DNA of 64,000 bases, from contig JAAEPT010000103.1 in assembly GCA_024232295.1 (NCBI GenBank), positions 1 to 64,000 on the forward strand, given 5' to 3'. The notes below the pieces were generated by a model. That model made no database searches. It was given only the letters and a program-made list of their open reading frames with translations, and was not told where the DNA came from. A program made the translations under genes and the position numbers. This DNA is from Cytophagales bacterium. GTDB lineage: Bacteria; Bacteroidota; Bacteroidia; Cytophagales; JAAEPT01. Positions 1-9,329 of the stretch are shown here, piece by piece; the first letter of the stretch is position 1, and every line of letters begins with the position of its first letter.

Positions 1-3
1 AAT

Positions 4-76
<73 letters not shown>

Positions 77-117
77 CTCCTTATTCGTTTCCTCAATAGT
101 TTAATACTGTTGACGAT

Positions 118-202
118 GCTCGGGTGGTGGAATTGGTAGACACGTTGGACTTAAAATCCAATGACCTTTTTGGTCGTGCGGGTTCAAGTCCCGCCCCGAG
201 TA
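118..202 (+). tRNA. tRNA-Leu (TAA)
   Basis: An 85-nt class II tRNA with a long variable arm (GACCTTTTTGGTC). The anticodon stem TTGGA/TCCAA encloses a loop with anticodon TAA. The T arm reads GGTTCAAGTCC. The acceptor is GCTCGGG with CCCGAGT, which makes the first pair a G-U wobble, and the discriminator is A. It is followed directly by an intrinsic terminator. Confidence 0.95.
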
Positions 203-206
203 CAAT

Positions 207-240
207 AAAGCTCAATCATTTATTTGATTGGGCTTTTTTT
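207..240 (+). terminator. Intrinsic terminator after the tRNA pair
   Basis: An inverted repeat AAGCTCAATCA / TGATTGGGCTT with a short loop is followed by a run of T. It ends the tRNA-Gly/tRNA-Leu transcript. Confidence 0.85.
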
Positions 241-341
241 GTTTATAGAGCATATTTATGTTTAAAATTATTAGTTTATATAATATATATGAGATAAAAA
301 AATGTAGATTTGAAGTTTGTTAAACATAATTATTAACCCAA

Positions 342-1277
342 ATGAATAAGTATACATTCTTGAGTTTTGCAGTTGGTTTGATAGTGGCCCTAACTAGTTG
401 TAGTAAAGATGAAGAGGTCGAAGTAGAAGTAACACCACCTGAAGAAAGTACTGGAATCTTTTCTGACTTTAAACTAGATACTGTCTTAACACTTTCATCA
501 CCTATTCAATCAGGTTCTTATTATCAAGTTGTTGATGATCAGTTATATGGTGTAACATCTTTCCAAGATTCTTTAAAAAGAATTGATTTATCTACTGGAG
601 AAATCACTACATTAGGATATTATATTAATGGAAATATCAACTTCAAAAAATTCAACAATGAAGAGTTCTTATTTTTTGATGAGAATAGTGAAAAGGTAAT
701 AAAATATAACATTTCTACTCCTCTTTTTACAGACAAACAAACTGCTTATTTTGAAAATGTTAGAAACGCAAGTGCCATTATTAGTGATTCTATTTTGGTA
801 AATGTCGACAACTCTAATAACAAGCTATTCTTAATTGATTACAAAAATGGTGGAGATACTTTGAAAAGTAATTCAATACCAATTACTTCAAGTAGTATTA
901 TTGAAATAGTCTCAGATAGTAAAGGAAATCTTTATAGCTATCAGGAAACAGACAAAACTGTTGTTAAAATTGACGTGAGTAATACTGAAAGTTTTGGTAC
1001 AATCTTACAAAATATCCAACAAAATAAAAATAGTGCACTTATTAAGTTAGATTCTTGGTTAGAAGGATATATTGTAGGTGAAGGTACATGGGATGCAGAA
1101 AGCGAAGTTTGGAATTGGAAATACACTTTCGTCAATTCAGATGATACAGAAGTAGGAAAAATCGTCATCAATAATAACATTGATGATCTACGAGGAAATA
1201 ACATTCGACTAAGCGAGGACCAACAAACAGCTGTTATCGTAGATGATGATGGTAAGATTTATATCTACAAAAAATAA
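342..1277 (+). CDS. Lipoprotein of unknown function, possibly beta-propeller-like
   Basis: A 311-residue protein with a hydrophobic N-terminus ending in the lipobox LTSC (Cys at about residue 20). The following acidic stretch KDEEVEVE resembles the Bacteroidota lipoprotein export signal for the outer surface. The mature part is rich in short beta-strand-like segments with repeated hydrophobic/Asp-Gly spacing, which suggests a beta-propeller or similar all-beta fold, but I recognise no specific family and assign no activity. It is a single gene between the tRNA terminator and a bidirectional terminator, so it is probably monocistronic. No homologue or partner is visible nearby. Confidence 0.8.
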   Translation: MNKYTFLSFAVGLIVALTSCSKDEEVEVEVTPPEESTGIFSDFKLDTVLTLSSPIQSGSYYQVVDDQLYGVTSFQDSLKRIDLSTGEITTLGYYINGNINFKKFNNEEFLFFDENSEKVIKYNISTPLFTDKQTAYFENVRNASAIISDSILVNVDNSNNKLFLIDYKNGGDTLKSNSIPITSSSIIEIVSDSKGNLYSYQETDKTVVKIDVSNTESFGTILQNIQQNKNSALIKLDSWLEGYIVGEGTWDAESEVWNWKYTFVNSDDTEVGKIVINNNIDDLRGNNIRLSEDQQTAVIVDDDGKIYIYKK

Positions 1278-1302
1278 CTATTACATAATTAACACATAAA
1301 AA

Positions 1303-1345
1303 TAAAAAACCTTCAACTCATAGAGAGCTGAAGGTTTTTTATTTT
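1303..1345. terminator. Bidirectional terminator
   Basis: AAAAAACCTTCA and TGAAGGTTTTTT form a stem flanked by A and T runs on both sides. It lies between two convergent lipoprotein genes and can serve both. Confidence 0.85.
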
Positions 1346-1362
1346 TTGAAAAGTTCAGATTA

Positions 1363-2112
1363 TTATTTCTTAGTTGAAACTAATGTAACATCTCCCTTTA
1401 CAACATCTTTTACAACTTCTTCCTCTTCTTCAATTTCTAACTCAAATGTTAAGTCAAAATCAGTATCTCCATCATTTGCTCCAGAAGTAGCTGATTTAAC
1501 ATCTGGTTGGTGTTGTAATCTTACTTGGAATGTACCTTCTTCCAATTCTCCAGCTGTAGTCCATGTAGTAGATAAACCTAGAGGATTACCATTTTTATCT
1601 TTATCATTATAGTTAATTGTAGAAGTACCTGTAATGTTTCCTGTTCCTGTAGGATTAGAGAAAGCATTTTCTGTAAATGCAAAGAACACTTGATGCTCAT
1701 CAGCCTCTTCTTCAATCTCTTCTGTTACATTTTCTCCATGTTCGTGATCATGGTCTTCTTCAGCTAATTTATGATCATGTCCTTCATGATCATCGTGATC
1801 TTCATCTTCTTCGTGCTCACCATCTGGATCATTCAAGATAGTGATGTTCATAGTGTATTCTGTGTTTGCTTTCAAATGAATTTCATCCAAAACTTTCAAC
1901 TCTTGTGCGCCTTCTCCATCTGGATCCTGAGCTTTTGCCACTACAGTGTCTGTAGCACTTATGAATGTAAGCGTTACATCAGTAAATGACTCAACAACTT
2001 TCTCTTCTACAACATCAGGAACTACTTCCTCATCATCATTACCACAAGCAGTAAAAACAACAGCACATACTGATGCAAAAAGAAATTTCGAAAATTGATT
2101 CTTCATTTTCAT
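1363..2112 (-). CDS. His/Asp/Glu-rich lipoprotein of a metal uptake locus
   Basis: A 249-residue lipoprotein. The signal peptide ends at VFTAC, followed by the acidic tail GNDDEEVV typical of surface-exported Bacteroidota lipoproteins. At about residues 95-130 there is a low-complexity stretch very rich in His, Asp and Glu (for example DHDDHEGHDH and DHDHEHGE), a composition typical of zinc or other transition-metal binding segments. The gene starts only 3 bases after the stop of the TonB receptor, so the two are surely cotranscribed, and a Fur/Zur-like repressor is divergent from them. The inferred role is capture or handing over of metal, probably zinc, at the cell surface. The metal is not proven by sequence. 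Confidence 0.8.
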   Translation of the reverse strand: MKMKNQFSKFLFASVCAVVFTACGNDDEEVVPDVVEEKVVESFTDVTLTFISATDTVVAKAQDPDGEGAQELKVLDEIHLKANTEYTMNITILNDPDGEHEEDEDHDDHEGHDHKLAEEDHDHEHGENVTEEIEEEADEHQVFFAFTENAFSNPTGTGNITGTSTINYNDKDKNGNPLGLSTTWTTAGELEEGTFQVRLQHQPDVKSATSGANDGDTDFDLTFELEIEEEEEVVKDVVKGDVTLVSTKK

Positions 2113-2115
2113 AAT

Positions 2116-4497
2116 TTAAAATTTATAATTAATTGATAGTAAAATATTTATTCCCTGTTCATCTGCAAAATATCGCATTTCATTTAAGTAATTACGATAC
2201 TTTGTATTTAAAGCATTTTTCAATGCGATACTTCCAATAATTTTTTCATTGATTGCATATTTCCATGTGACATTTAATAGAAAATATCCACTAGGTGCTT
2301 CCATAAAATCAAAAATCTCTGAATTAGTATCTACTTCTACACTCTGTTCTATCAACTGCTCTACAGTTACCACACGAGGAGCATTAAATTGTCTAAAAGT
2401 ATAAGAAGGATTTATTTCTAATGAAGATTTTAATTTACCAAATTGAGGTAATTCCCAATCTAGTGAATAATTCAATTGAATGGGTGGTTGGTTGATAAGA
2501 GCTTCTTGACAAGCAATATTACGTGACCACAAATAACTTAAACCAAAAGTACCTTTCATTTTTTCTACCCAAGAATGCTTCCAAGTAGCATCCATGCCAG
2601 CAAATAAGGCATCTGCTTGATTGATTGCAAAGAAAGGCATTGGACCACGAAAAGTCTCCAGTACTGCAATTGGTTTCTCAAAAATATAATTTTGAATATA
2701 ATGTGTATAGAGTGTAAACTTAAACCGATTTTTCTTTTGCTGAATATCCAATTCATTCACCCACTTATAACACTTTTCTGGAGAGATATTTCCTTCGGCA
2801 GTAGCAATTCTATCTGTTCTTAATCGACCATTATCTTCATAATAACGAAGCAATCCATAAGTATTTTTAAAACCATGTTGACCAAAACTATATAACTCTG
2901 CCATATTGGGCATTCTCCAAGCAGTACCTATATTTGTTCTAAAAATAATTGAATCAGACACATAACGAACCCAACCTAAAGAGGAAGTAAAGTTTTGAAA
3001 AGCAAAATCATCTCTAAAAATATCTTGATTTGGCTCTCTCCCACTTACATAACTAGATTCATAATCTCCCCTAGCCCCAAACTCAAAAGTATTTCGACCT
3101 TCTTTCCAGTTTTCTATTGCAAATAAACTATACCGAGTACTCTTATAATTAGGGATGAAAGCAGTAACTCCTGTACCTGGATTATTAATATTCGTTTGTT
3201 CAAAAATTTGTCCACCTACAGTACCAGACAAATGTACATCAAACTTATGATTCCACTCCAATTGATAATCATCAGTAGTTAAATCCAAATCAATGATGGG
3301 TTTATTAGCATTACGTCTTACATCATACTCTTGTCTGAAATTAAACTGCTTTCCTACTTTTAGGACAAAATCAGATTTTTCTGATTGCCACCAACGAAGT
3401 TCAAATTTAGCTAAATGATGCTGTGTTAATTGTTTGGGTTCATTAATCTCATAAGAAAAAGGCTTGATGATAATTGGTTCATCAGCATTCAATGAATTAA
3501 TAAATAGATTGGCACTTTCTGCGACTGATGAACGTAATAAACCTAAATCTTGGTTTACTAAACTATAGTAAAGCTTTGTATCAAATGATTTAATCTTATA
3601 TCGTACTCCTGTATTTAATGAGTATTCTTCTTTGCCTGTATTTGTCAGTGAATAATCAGGGCTAGATAAATCTCCTACCTTTTGATAACTTCCCCCTATG
3701 TGATAAGCAAAATTCTTCAGACCTTGACCAAATGAAGCTTTTCCCAAATAACCTTGCCCATTTGATTGATATCCAGCACCAATATTTCCATGAATTTTTT
3801 TCTTGAAGTACAATGGATTAGGGTCAATAACAATTGCACCTCCTAATGCTTCTGGTCCAAAACGTACACCTCCAGCTCCTTTGATGACTGTGATACTATG
3901 CATATCTGAAATATCAATCTCTGGAGCGTGTTCACTTCCCCAGTTCTGAAAGCCATGTTTTAACCCATTATTTAAAACCAAAACTCGATTTCCATATAAT
4001 CCATGAATTACAGGGAGTTGAACATTATTTCCAACACTTGTGAAAGTTACTCCATCGACTTTTTCAATAGCTTCTGCCAGTGTAGAGATATTTTCTTCTG
4101 ATTCTAAAACAATTTCTTCTTGAGCAATGGAGACAGTACTCTTTTTCTTAGCAGCTTTTACCCTTAGCTCTGCTCCATTTTCAATAATATAAATATCTTG
4201 TTGAATTTTGAACTCTATATAACCCCTATCGGCATTACATAAAGTATCTCGATAACCAACACAAGAGCAACGAACTGTGTTATTAGCAGTACACAAATCT
4301 TTGATTACAAAATAGCCACTTGTATCAGTATAAAAATGCCCCTTCACTCCATCAATTTTGATATGGACATAAGGAACAGGTTCATTTGTTTCTATGTCTA
4401 ATACCCTTCCTTTTAATTGATGTTGACAGCATTCTTGTCCATAGACAAACACACTACTCAACACACCCAAAAGGAATAATATTAATGATTTTTTCAT
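2116..4497 (-). CDS. TonB-dependent outer membrane receptor (probable metal transport)
   Basis: 793 residues with a cleavable signal peptide (ending near VFVYGQ), then a CarboxypepD_reg-like beta-sandwich (about residues 28-105, with Gly-Arg-Val-Leu-Asp start and TDTSGYF motif). A plug domain follows (about 130-240, including the GNRVLVLNNG and IKGAGGVRFGPEALGG segments), and then a C-terminal 22-strand barrel ending in aromatic Phe, as expected for outer membrane insertion. It moves a substrate across the outer membrane using TonB energy. The next gene is a His-rich lipoprotein and the divergent gene is a Fur/Zur-like repressor, which together point to metal, most likely zinc. Several Cys residues follow the signal peptide (QECCQ). 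Substrate is inferred from context only. Confidence 0.88.
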   Translation of the reverse strand: MKKSLILFLLGVLSSVFVYGQECCQHQLKGRVLDIETNEPVPYVHIKIDGVKGHFYTDTSGYFVIKDLCTANNTVRCSCVGYRDTLCNADRGYIEFKIQQDIYIIENGAELRVKAAKKKSTVSIAQEEIVLESEENISTLAEAIEKVDGVTFTSVGNNVQLPVIHGLYGNRVLVLNNGLKHGFQNWGSEHAPEIDISDMHSITVIKGAGGVRFGPEALGGAIVIDPNPLYFKKKIHGNIGAGYQSNGQGYLGKASFGQGLKNFAYHIGGSYQKVGDLSSPDYSLTNTGKEEYSLNTGVRYKIKSFDTKLYYSLVNQDLGLLRSSVAESANLFINSLNADEPIIIKPFSYEINEPKQLTQHHLAKFELRWWQSEKSDFVLKVGKQFNFRQEYDVRRNANKPIIDLDLTTDDYQLEWNHKFDVHLSGTVGGQIFEQTNINNPGTGVTAFIPNYKSTRYSLFAIENWKEGRNTFEFGARGDYESSYVSGREPNQDIFRDDFAFQNFTSSLGWVRYVSDSIIFRTNIGTAWRMPNMAELYSFGQHGFKNTYGLLRYYEDNGRLRTDRIATAEGNISPEKCYKWVNELDIQQKKNRFKFTLYTHYIQNYIFEKPIAVLETFRGPMPFFAINQADALFAGMDATWKHSWVEKMKGTFGLSYLWSRNIACQEALINQPPIQLNYSLDWELPQFGKLKSSLEINPSYTFRQFNAPRVVTVEQLIEQSVEVDTNSEIFDFMEAPSGYFLLNVTWKYAINEKIIGSIALKNALNTKYRNYLNEMRYFADEQGINILLSINYKF

Positions 4498-4511
4498 TCT
4501 CTTCTTTCTAT

Positions 4512-4594
4512 CAAACGCAACCTGTTTGCAAAACTACAAAGAATAATTACAAACGCAACTTAGTTGTGTTAAAAAACAAAAATGCTTATCTTTG
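4512..4594. promoter_or_regulatory. Divergent promoter and candidate Fur/Zur operators
   Basis: The gap between the receptor and repressor genes has a good Bacteroidota promoter for the repressor: TTG at 4564-4566 and TATCTTTG at 4587-4594, spacer 20. Two copies of CAAACGCAAC (4512 and 4550) each lead into a dyad: GCAACCTGTTTGC (4517-4529) and the perfect palindrome CAACTTAGTTG (4556-4566). The second overlaps the -33 element, so a repressor bound there would block its own promoter. That these are the regulator's operators is inference. Confidence 0.5.
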
Positions 4595-4599
4595 AATTA

Positions 4600-5019
4600 A
4601 TGAAAAATCAAAATGACATAGCAGTATACCTTAATCAACACGGAATCAAAAAAACGGCTTTTCGTGTAGAGCTTCTTGATTTATTTTTTAGCAATTCTTC
4701 ACTTACACAAGAAGAGATTAAAGAACAGATAAAAGAAACGAAGAATAAAGTTACTATCTATAGAGCATTGGAAGCTTTTGAAAAAAAAGGCATTATTCAT
4801 AAGGTACCAGATATCAACAATGTAATGCGTTATGCACTCTGTCAAGTAGGTTGTTGTTCGGAAGAAGCACACACACACAACCACATTCATTTCATTTGCA
4901 AAAGTTGTAAAAGTACTTACTGTATTGAAGAAGTTAAAATACCAAACATAAACTTACCTGAGGGGTATCAAAAAGAAGGAGTACGTTTGACTGTAGAAGG
5001 AGTTTGTCCTCGTTGCTAA
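4600..5019 (+). CDS. Fur family transcriptional repressor, Zur-like
   Basis: A 139-residue Fur family protein. The N-terminal winged helix (about 1-80) includes the recognition-helix region KVTIYRALEAFEKKGII. The C-terminal half has the His-rich metal site (HTHNHIHF) and two CxxC pairs (CKSC and CPRC at the extreme C-terminus) that hold a structural zinc. The ORF track starts at 4582, but a TAnnTTTG promoter element ends at 4594, so the start is taken as ATG 4600, which would give a nearly leaderless message. The divergent TonB receptor and His-rich lipoprotein suggest zinc-dependent repression (Zur), but Fe or another metal cannot be excluded. It converges with and overlaps the AraC gene by 4 bases. 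Confidence 0.85.
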   Translation: MKNQNDIAVYLNQHGIKKTAFRVELLDLFFSNSSLTQEEIKEQIKETKNKVTIYRALEAFEKKGIIHKVPDINNVMRYALCQVGCCSEEAHTHNHIHFICKSCKSTYCIEEVKIPNINLPEGYQKEGVRLTVEGVCPRC

Positions 5020-5879
5020 TGACTCTTCTTAAATTGTGAAGGAGACATTTTTGTACATTTTTTAAAAAAGTTGCTAAAATTGGCTGGTTCCGAAAACCCC
5101 AACTCATAAGCAATCTCTTTTGCACTAGCATCTGTAAAATACAACATTCTTTTGGCAGCTGTTGTAATTCTTGATTGAATATATTCTTTGGCGGTTTTAC
5201 CAATTAATGATTTTACGGTACGATTCAAATAGTCTGGAGTAATATTCAACTCTTCTGCATATTGGCTTGTACTGTGCCACTCCTTGTAGTGTTCATCTAC
5301 TAACTTTTTAAAATTCTTAAGAATTGTATTTCCGGATTCTGTTTCTTGAAGATTATCTGAAATGGGTAAAAAATCAGTGCATTGAATCAGAAAAAGCTTG
5401 AGTAATGATCCAAGTGCTTGTTCTTTGAAACGAATAGAAGAATTAGAATATATCACCATTTCCTCACATAATTTATTTAGTTGAGTCAATTGTTCTTTTG
5501 TAAGTACTAAAGGAGGAGTTTTTCCATAGTCATGAAACAAATTAAGGTTGGCAATAAAAGAACGATCAATATTATTTTCAAGCAAAAATTGAGATGAAAA
5601 CACAAAAGAAAAACCCATAGATTTCTGTTCTTCGACTACATGATGAACCTGTCCCGGACTTACAAAAAACACCTGTGAACTCTCCAGTTCATATTCATGA
5701 AAATCGATAATATGTTTGCCTTTTGCTTTCTCTGTAAGAATGACTGTATAATAATTATGACGATGAGGCTTCTCTCCACCACTTTGTTTTATCTTTTCAT
5801 AAATATCCTCCATTCTACTAATGCGAAAACTTCCTTCCTCTCCTCTATTTACTTCTCGATATGTCTTAATTTCTGCCAT
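5016..5879 (-). CDS. AraC family transcriptional regulator
   Basis: 287 residues. An N-terminal AraC-type cupin-like ligand domain (about 20-150; includes KPHRHNYYTVILTEKAKGKH and the VFFVSPGQVHHV segment) is followed by a C-terminal double helix-turn-helix (about 190-285) with the typical end AYELGFSEPANFSNFFKK. It activates or represses transcription in answer to an unknown small molecule. Its 3' end overlaps the zur-like gene tail to tail by 4 bases. The upstream uvrA gene is divergent with a 96-base gap to its predicted start. No target operon is evident. Confidence 0.88.
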   Translation of the reverse strand: MAEIKTYREVNRGEEGSFRISRMEDIYEKIKQSGGEKPHRHNYYTVILTEKAKGKHIIDFHEYELESSQVFFVSPGQVHHVVEEQKSMGFSFVFSSQFLLENNIDRSFIANLNLFHDYGKTPPLVLTKEQLTQLNKLCEEMVIYSNSSIRFKEQALGSLLKLFLIQCTDFLPISDNLQETESGNTILKNFKKLVDEHYKEWHSTSQYAEELNITPDYLNRTVKSLIGKTAKEYIQSRITTAAKRMLYFTDASAKEIAYELGFSEPANFSNFFKKCTKMSPSQFKKSH

Positions 5880-5934
5880 TTCTTATTCTCAAAAAATCCT
5901 TTTACAAGTTAGAAAGTTTAGTGAATAAAAATTG

Positions 5935-5942
5935 TATTTTTG
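5935..5942 (+). promoter_or_regulatory. -7 promoter element of uvrA
   Basis: TATTTTTG fits the Bacteroidota TAnnTTTG consensus. Its position means transcription starts near 5947, which excludes the TTG at 5940 given by the ORF track as the uvrA start. No clear TTG -33 element is seen. Confidence 0.45.
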
Positions 5943-5975
5943 TTAAATTCACTGAACCTAAAAAGCCATCTAACT

Positions 5976-8813
5976 GTGGAGAAAAAAAACACTATAGAAC
6001 AAGAGTACATAGAAGTTTATGGAGCAAGAGAACATAATCTCAAAAACTTTGATGTAAAAATACCTCGCCAAAAGCTTGTTGTAATTACAGGGGTTTCGGG
6101 CAGTGGAAAGTCTTCTTTGGCTTTTGATACAATTTATGCAGAGGGACAGAGAAGATATATGGAGAGTTTTTCGGCTTATGCTCGTTCATTCATTGGGAAT
6201 ATGAAACGCCCTGATGTGGATAAGATCGAAGGATTGAGTCCTGTTATCTCTATTGAACAAAAGACAACTTCTCGTAATCCTCGTTCTACAGTAGGTACTA
6301 CTACAGAAATTTATGACTTTTTACGTTTGTTATTTGCTCGTGCAGGTATTGCCTATTCATACAAGACAGGTGAGCGAATGATTAAACAAAGTGAAGATCA
6401 AATCATCTCACTAATCCTAGAACACTACAGTAATCAAAAGATAAATATCCTTGCTCCTGTGGTGAGGGCAAGAAAAGGACATTATCGTGAGCTATTTGCT
6501 CAAATTAGAAAATCTGGATACTTGAAAGTACGTGTTGATGGTGAAATTATTGACATTACTCCTTCCCTACAACTCGACCGATACAAAACACATGATATTG
6601 AAATTGTAATTGATCGCATAAAAGTGCAAGAAAAAGATGAAGATCGCATTCGTCAATCGATCAAACAAGCACTAAAACAAGGAAATGGTGTACTAGCAAT
6701 TGTAAATCAAGACAATGAGCTTAAGTTCTATTCAAAGCATTTGATGTGTCCAACAACAGGAATCTCTTATGATGAACCTGCTCCGAATTTATTTTCGTTC
6801 AATTCTCCTTATGGAGCTTGTGAACAATGTAATGGTCTGGGGAAAATTGAGGAATTTACACAAAATTCTATCATTCCAAATGATGAACTAAGCATTGCTG
6901 ATGGTGGTATTGCTGCTATTGGAAAACAACGAAATATACAAATATTCAAAGAGATAGAAAGTGTATTAGCTCAATTTGATGAGAAAATCACAACTCCTAT
7001 CAAAGACCTAAAACATAAAGCACTAGAAACTGTACTTCATGGAGGTGAATATGAACATCTTGTAAAATCAAGTGGAGGTACATTTGTTCCCTACTTTGAT
7101 GATTTTGAAGGAGTAATTCCTTTCATGACTCGTCATTTCAAAAAAGGAACAGGAAGTGCACAAAAGAGCTACAAAGACTATTTACATTCCAAAACATGTC
7201 CTTCCTGTAATGGTGCTCGTCTAAAAGAACAGGCTTTATTCTTCAAAATTCATGATAAAAACATTGCTGAAATATCACAAATGGATATTGAGCAATTAAG
7301 TATTTGGTTTGGGGAGTTAGATCAACATTTGGAAGAAAAACAACAGGTAATTGCTGAAGAAATTCTGAAAGAAATCAATAAAAGAATTAAGTTCTTGGTT
7401 GATGTTGGCTTAACCTATTTATCATTAGACCGATCACTTAGAACACTTTCAGGTGGAGAAGCTCAACGCATTCGTCTAGCTACTCAAATAGGAACTCAAC
7501 TGGTGGGGGTAACTTATATTTTGGATGAGCCAAGTATTGGACTGCATCAAAGAGATAATGTAAAACTTATTAATGCTCTACAAGATTTAAGAGATTTGGG
7601 AAATACAGTATTGGTTGTAGAACATGATAAAGATATGATGTTGGCTTCTGACTATGTACTGGACATAGGACCAAAAGCAGGTCGTTTTGGTGGACAAGTA
7701 GTTAGCTCTGGTAATCCACAATCTATTATCAAAGAAAATAATAGTACGACTGCTCAATATTTATCTGAAAATGTACAAATAAAAGTTCCCACAGAACGTA
7801 GAGAAGGAAATGGAAACTTTCTGATCTTACACAATGCTCATGGGAATAACCTCAAAAATGTAACACTTACGCTACCTTTGGGTAAGTTAATTTCAATTAC
7901 GGGAGTTTCGGGAAGTGGAAAATCTACTTTGATTCATAATACACTACACCCAATTCTTTCACAACACTTTTATCGCTCCAAAAAAGATCCTTTGGCTTAT
8001 GATAAAATTGAAGGATTGGAGCATATTGATAAAGTAATTGAGGTTGACCAATCACCAATTGGTAGAACACCACGTTCTAATCCTGCTACTTATACAGGTG
8101 TTTTCACAGAAATTCGTAATTTATTCACACAAGTACCCGAAGCAAAAATTAGAGGATATAAATCTGGACGTTTTTCTTTCAATGTAAAAGGAGGACGATG
8201 CGAAACTTGTGAAGGTGGAGGTTTGAAACTAATTGAAATGGATTTCTTACCAGATGTTTATGTGGAATGTGAAACCTGTAAAGGAAAACGTTATAATCGT
8301 GAAACCTTAGAAATTAGATGGAGAGGAAAGTCTATTTCTGATGTATTGGATATGACAGTAAATGATGCTGTGAAATTCTTTGAAAACCAACCACGCATTA
8401 TTCGCAAAATTCAAGCTCTTCAAGATGTAGGATTAGGCTATATCACACTAGGTCAACATGCTACAACTCTTTCGGGAGGGGAAGCCCAACGTGTAAAACT
8501 AGCTACAGAACTTGCCAAAAAAGATACAGGAAAAACACTTTACATCTTAGACGAACCCACAACAGGACTTCATTTTCAAGACATTCAACAATTGTTAAAT
8601 GTTGTTCATAAATTAGTGGATAAAGGGAATACAATCATCATTATCGAGCACAATCTTGATGTGGTCAAAGTATCTGATCATGTAATTGATATAGGGCTTG
8701 AGGGAGGAAAAAATGGAGGAATTATTCTTACAGAAGGAACACCAGAGGAGGTAGCCAAACACCCAACAAGTTATACTGCGAAGTTTTTGAAACAGGAACT
8801 TCTCCAAAAATAA
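5976..8813 (+). CDS. uvrA: UvrABC nucleotide excision repair subunit UvrA
   Basis: The damage-recognition ATPase of nucleotide excision repair, about 945 residues from the chosen GTG start, in the usual range of 930-960. Both ABC modules are intact: Walker [15 protein letters not shown] and [14 protein letters not shown]; signatures [16 protein letters not shown] and [16 protein letters not shown]; Walker B with [12 protein letters not shown] and [12 protein letters not shown]. The C-terminal zinc finger has both CxxC pairs (CETC...CETC). In the first zinc module the usual CPxC reads CPTTG, so one Cys of that pair is missing, which I recall as common in this phylum. The start at 5940 is rejected because it lies in the promoter. 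GTG 5976 is the first usable start before the conserved [13 protein letters not shown]. Confidence 0.97.
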   Translation: MEKKNTIEQEYIEVYGAREHNLKNFDVKIPRQKLVVITGVSGSGKSSLAFDTIYAEGQRRYMESFSAYARSFIGNMKRPDVDKIEGLSPVISIEQKTTSRNPRSTVGTTTEIYDFLRLLFARAGIAYSYKTGERMIKQSEDQIISLILEHYSNQKINILAPVVRARKGHYRELFAQIRKSGYLKVRVDGEIIDITPSLQLDRYKTHDIEIVIDRIKVQEKDEDRIRQSIKQALKQGNGVLAIVNQDNELKFYSKHLMCPTTGISYDEPAPNLFSFNSPYGACEQCNGLGKIEEFTQNSIIPNDELSIADGGIAAIGKQRNIQIFKEIESVLAQFDEKITTPIKDLKHKALETVLHGGEYEHLVKSSGGTFVPYFDDFEGVIPFMTRHFKKGTGSAQKSYKDYLHSKTCPSCNGARLKEQALFFKIHDKNIAEISQMDIEQLSIWFGELDQHLEEKQQVIAEEILKEINKRIKFLVDVGLTYLSLDRSLRTLSGGEAQRIRLATQIGTQLVGVTYILDEPSIGLHQRDNVKLINALQDLRDLGNTVLVVEHDKDMMLASDYVLDIGPKAGRFGGQVVSSGNPQSIIKENNSTTAQYLSENVQIKVPTERREGNGNFLILHNAHGNNLKNVTLTLPLGKLISITGVSGSGKSTLIHNTLHPILSQHFYRSKKDPLAYDKIEGLEHIDKVIEVDQSPIGRTPRSNPATYTGVFTEIRNLFTQVPEAKIRGYKSGRFSFNVKGGRCETCEGGGLKLIEMDFLPDVYVECETCKGKRYNRETLEIRWRGKSISDVLDMTVNDAVKFFENQPRIIRKIQALQDVGLGYITLGQHATTLSGGEAQRVKLATELAKKDTGKTLYILDEPTTGLHFQDIQQLLNVVHKLVDKGNTIIIIEHNLDVVKVSDHVIDIGLEGGKNGGIILTEGTPEEVAKHPTSYTAKFLKQELLQK

Positions 8814-8841
8814 AAAAGATTGTAAAAATATTTGGACTCAA

Positions 8842-8886
8842 AAGGTCTTTCTTACGTATGGTAATACCGAAAGAAAGACTTTTTTA
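8842..8886 (+). terminator. Terminator of uvrA
   Basis: GTCTTTCTT (8844) pairs with AAGAAAGAC (8871), followed by TTTTTT. It lies inside the 5' part of the 8858 ORF, which shows that this ORF must start further downstream. Confidence 0.75.
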
Positions 8887-8893
8887 TTTAGAT

Positions 8894-9277
8894 ATGGGTG
8901 TTTATACAAAAACAGCAAAATATTACTTCATCGAAGATAAGATTTTTGTTTCGGAGGTTTTACCCGACTCTGAAATTGTATTGGAAGATGTAGAAATCAA
9001 TAATCAAAAACGAACAGAAGTTCTCAATGGATTAAAATATCCAATTTTGATTGATATTCGAAAAATCAAAAGCATTACAAGAGAAGCTCGTTTGCTTGCT
9101 CGTAATGATGCTTGTACTGGACAATACATTGCTGCTGCTATTTTGGTGGAAGGTACCATTAGTAGGTTAATTGGAAATATTAGTATAGGTTGGAACCTAC
9201 CAGAAATTCCAATGAAAGTTTTCTTGGATAAAAAAGAAGCTTTGGAATGGTTAGAAAATTATGTAAGCAAGGAGTAA
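8894..9277 (+). CDS. Small cytosolic protein, STAS/SpoIIAA-like DUF
   Basis: About 127 residues, no signal peptide or membrane segment. The pattern of an edge strand, ILIDIRKIKSITREARLLAR, and a final helix with FLDKKEALEWLENY resembles the Bacteroidota family of small STAS/SpoIIAA-like proteins (DUF7793 type). The function of that family is unknown to me. The ORF track start at 8858 lies within the uvrA terminator hairpin, so ATG 8894 (MGVYTKTAKYYFIED) is chosen. It stands alone between uvrA and oligopeptidase B. Confidence 0.65.
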   Translation: MGVYTKTAKYYFIEDKIFVSEVLPDSEIVLEDVEINNQKRTEVLNGLKYPILIDIRKIKSITREARLLARNDACTGQYIAAAILVEGTISRLIGNISIGWNLPEIPMKVFLDKKEALEWLENYVSKE

Positions 9278-9329
9278 ATACTTAATATTTTACCTTATTT
9301 TTAATACAAATTCTAAACTTTGTATTGAA

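Noticed and set aside
3400-4100. Second, independent gene fragment in the TonB receptor region
   Set aside because: The small opposite-strand ORFs there are shadows of the receptor gene without start signals.
5940-5975. Upstream TTG start of uvrA
   Set aside because: It is part of the TAnnTTTG promoter element and would lie before the transcript start.
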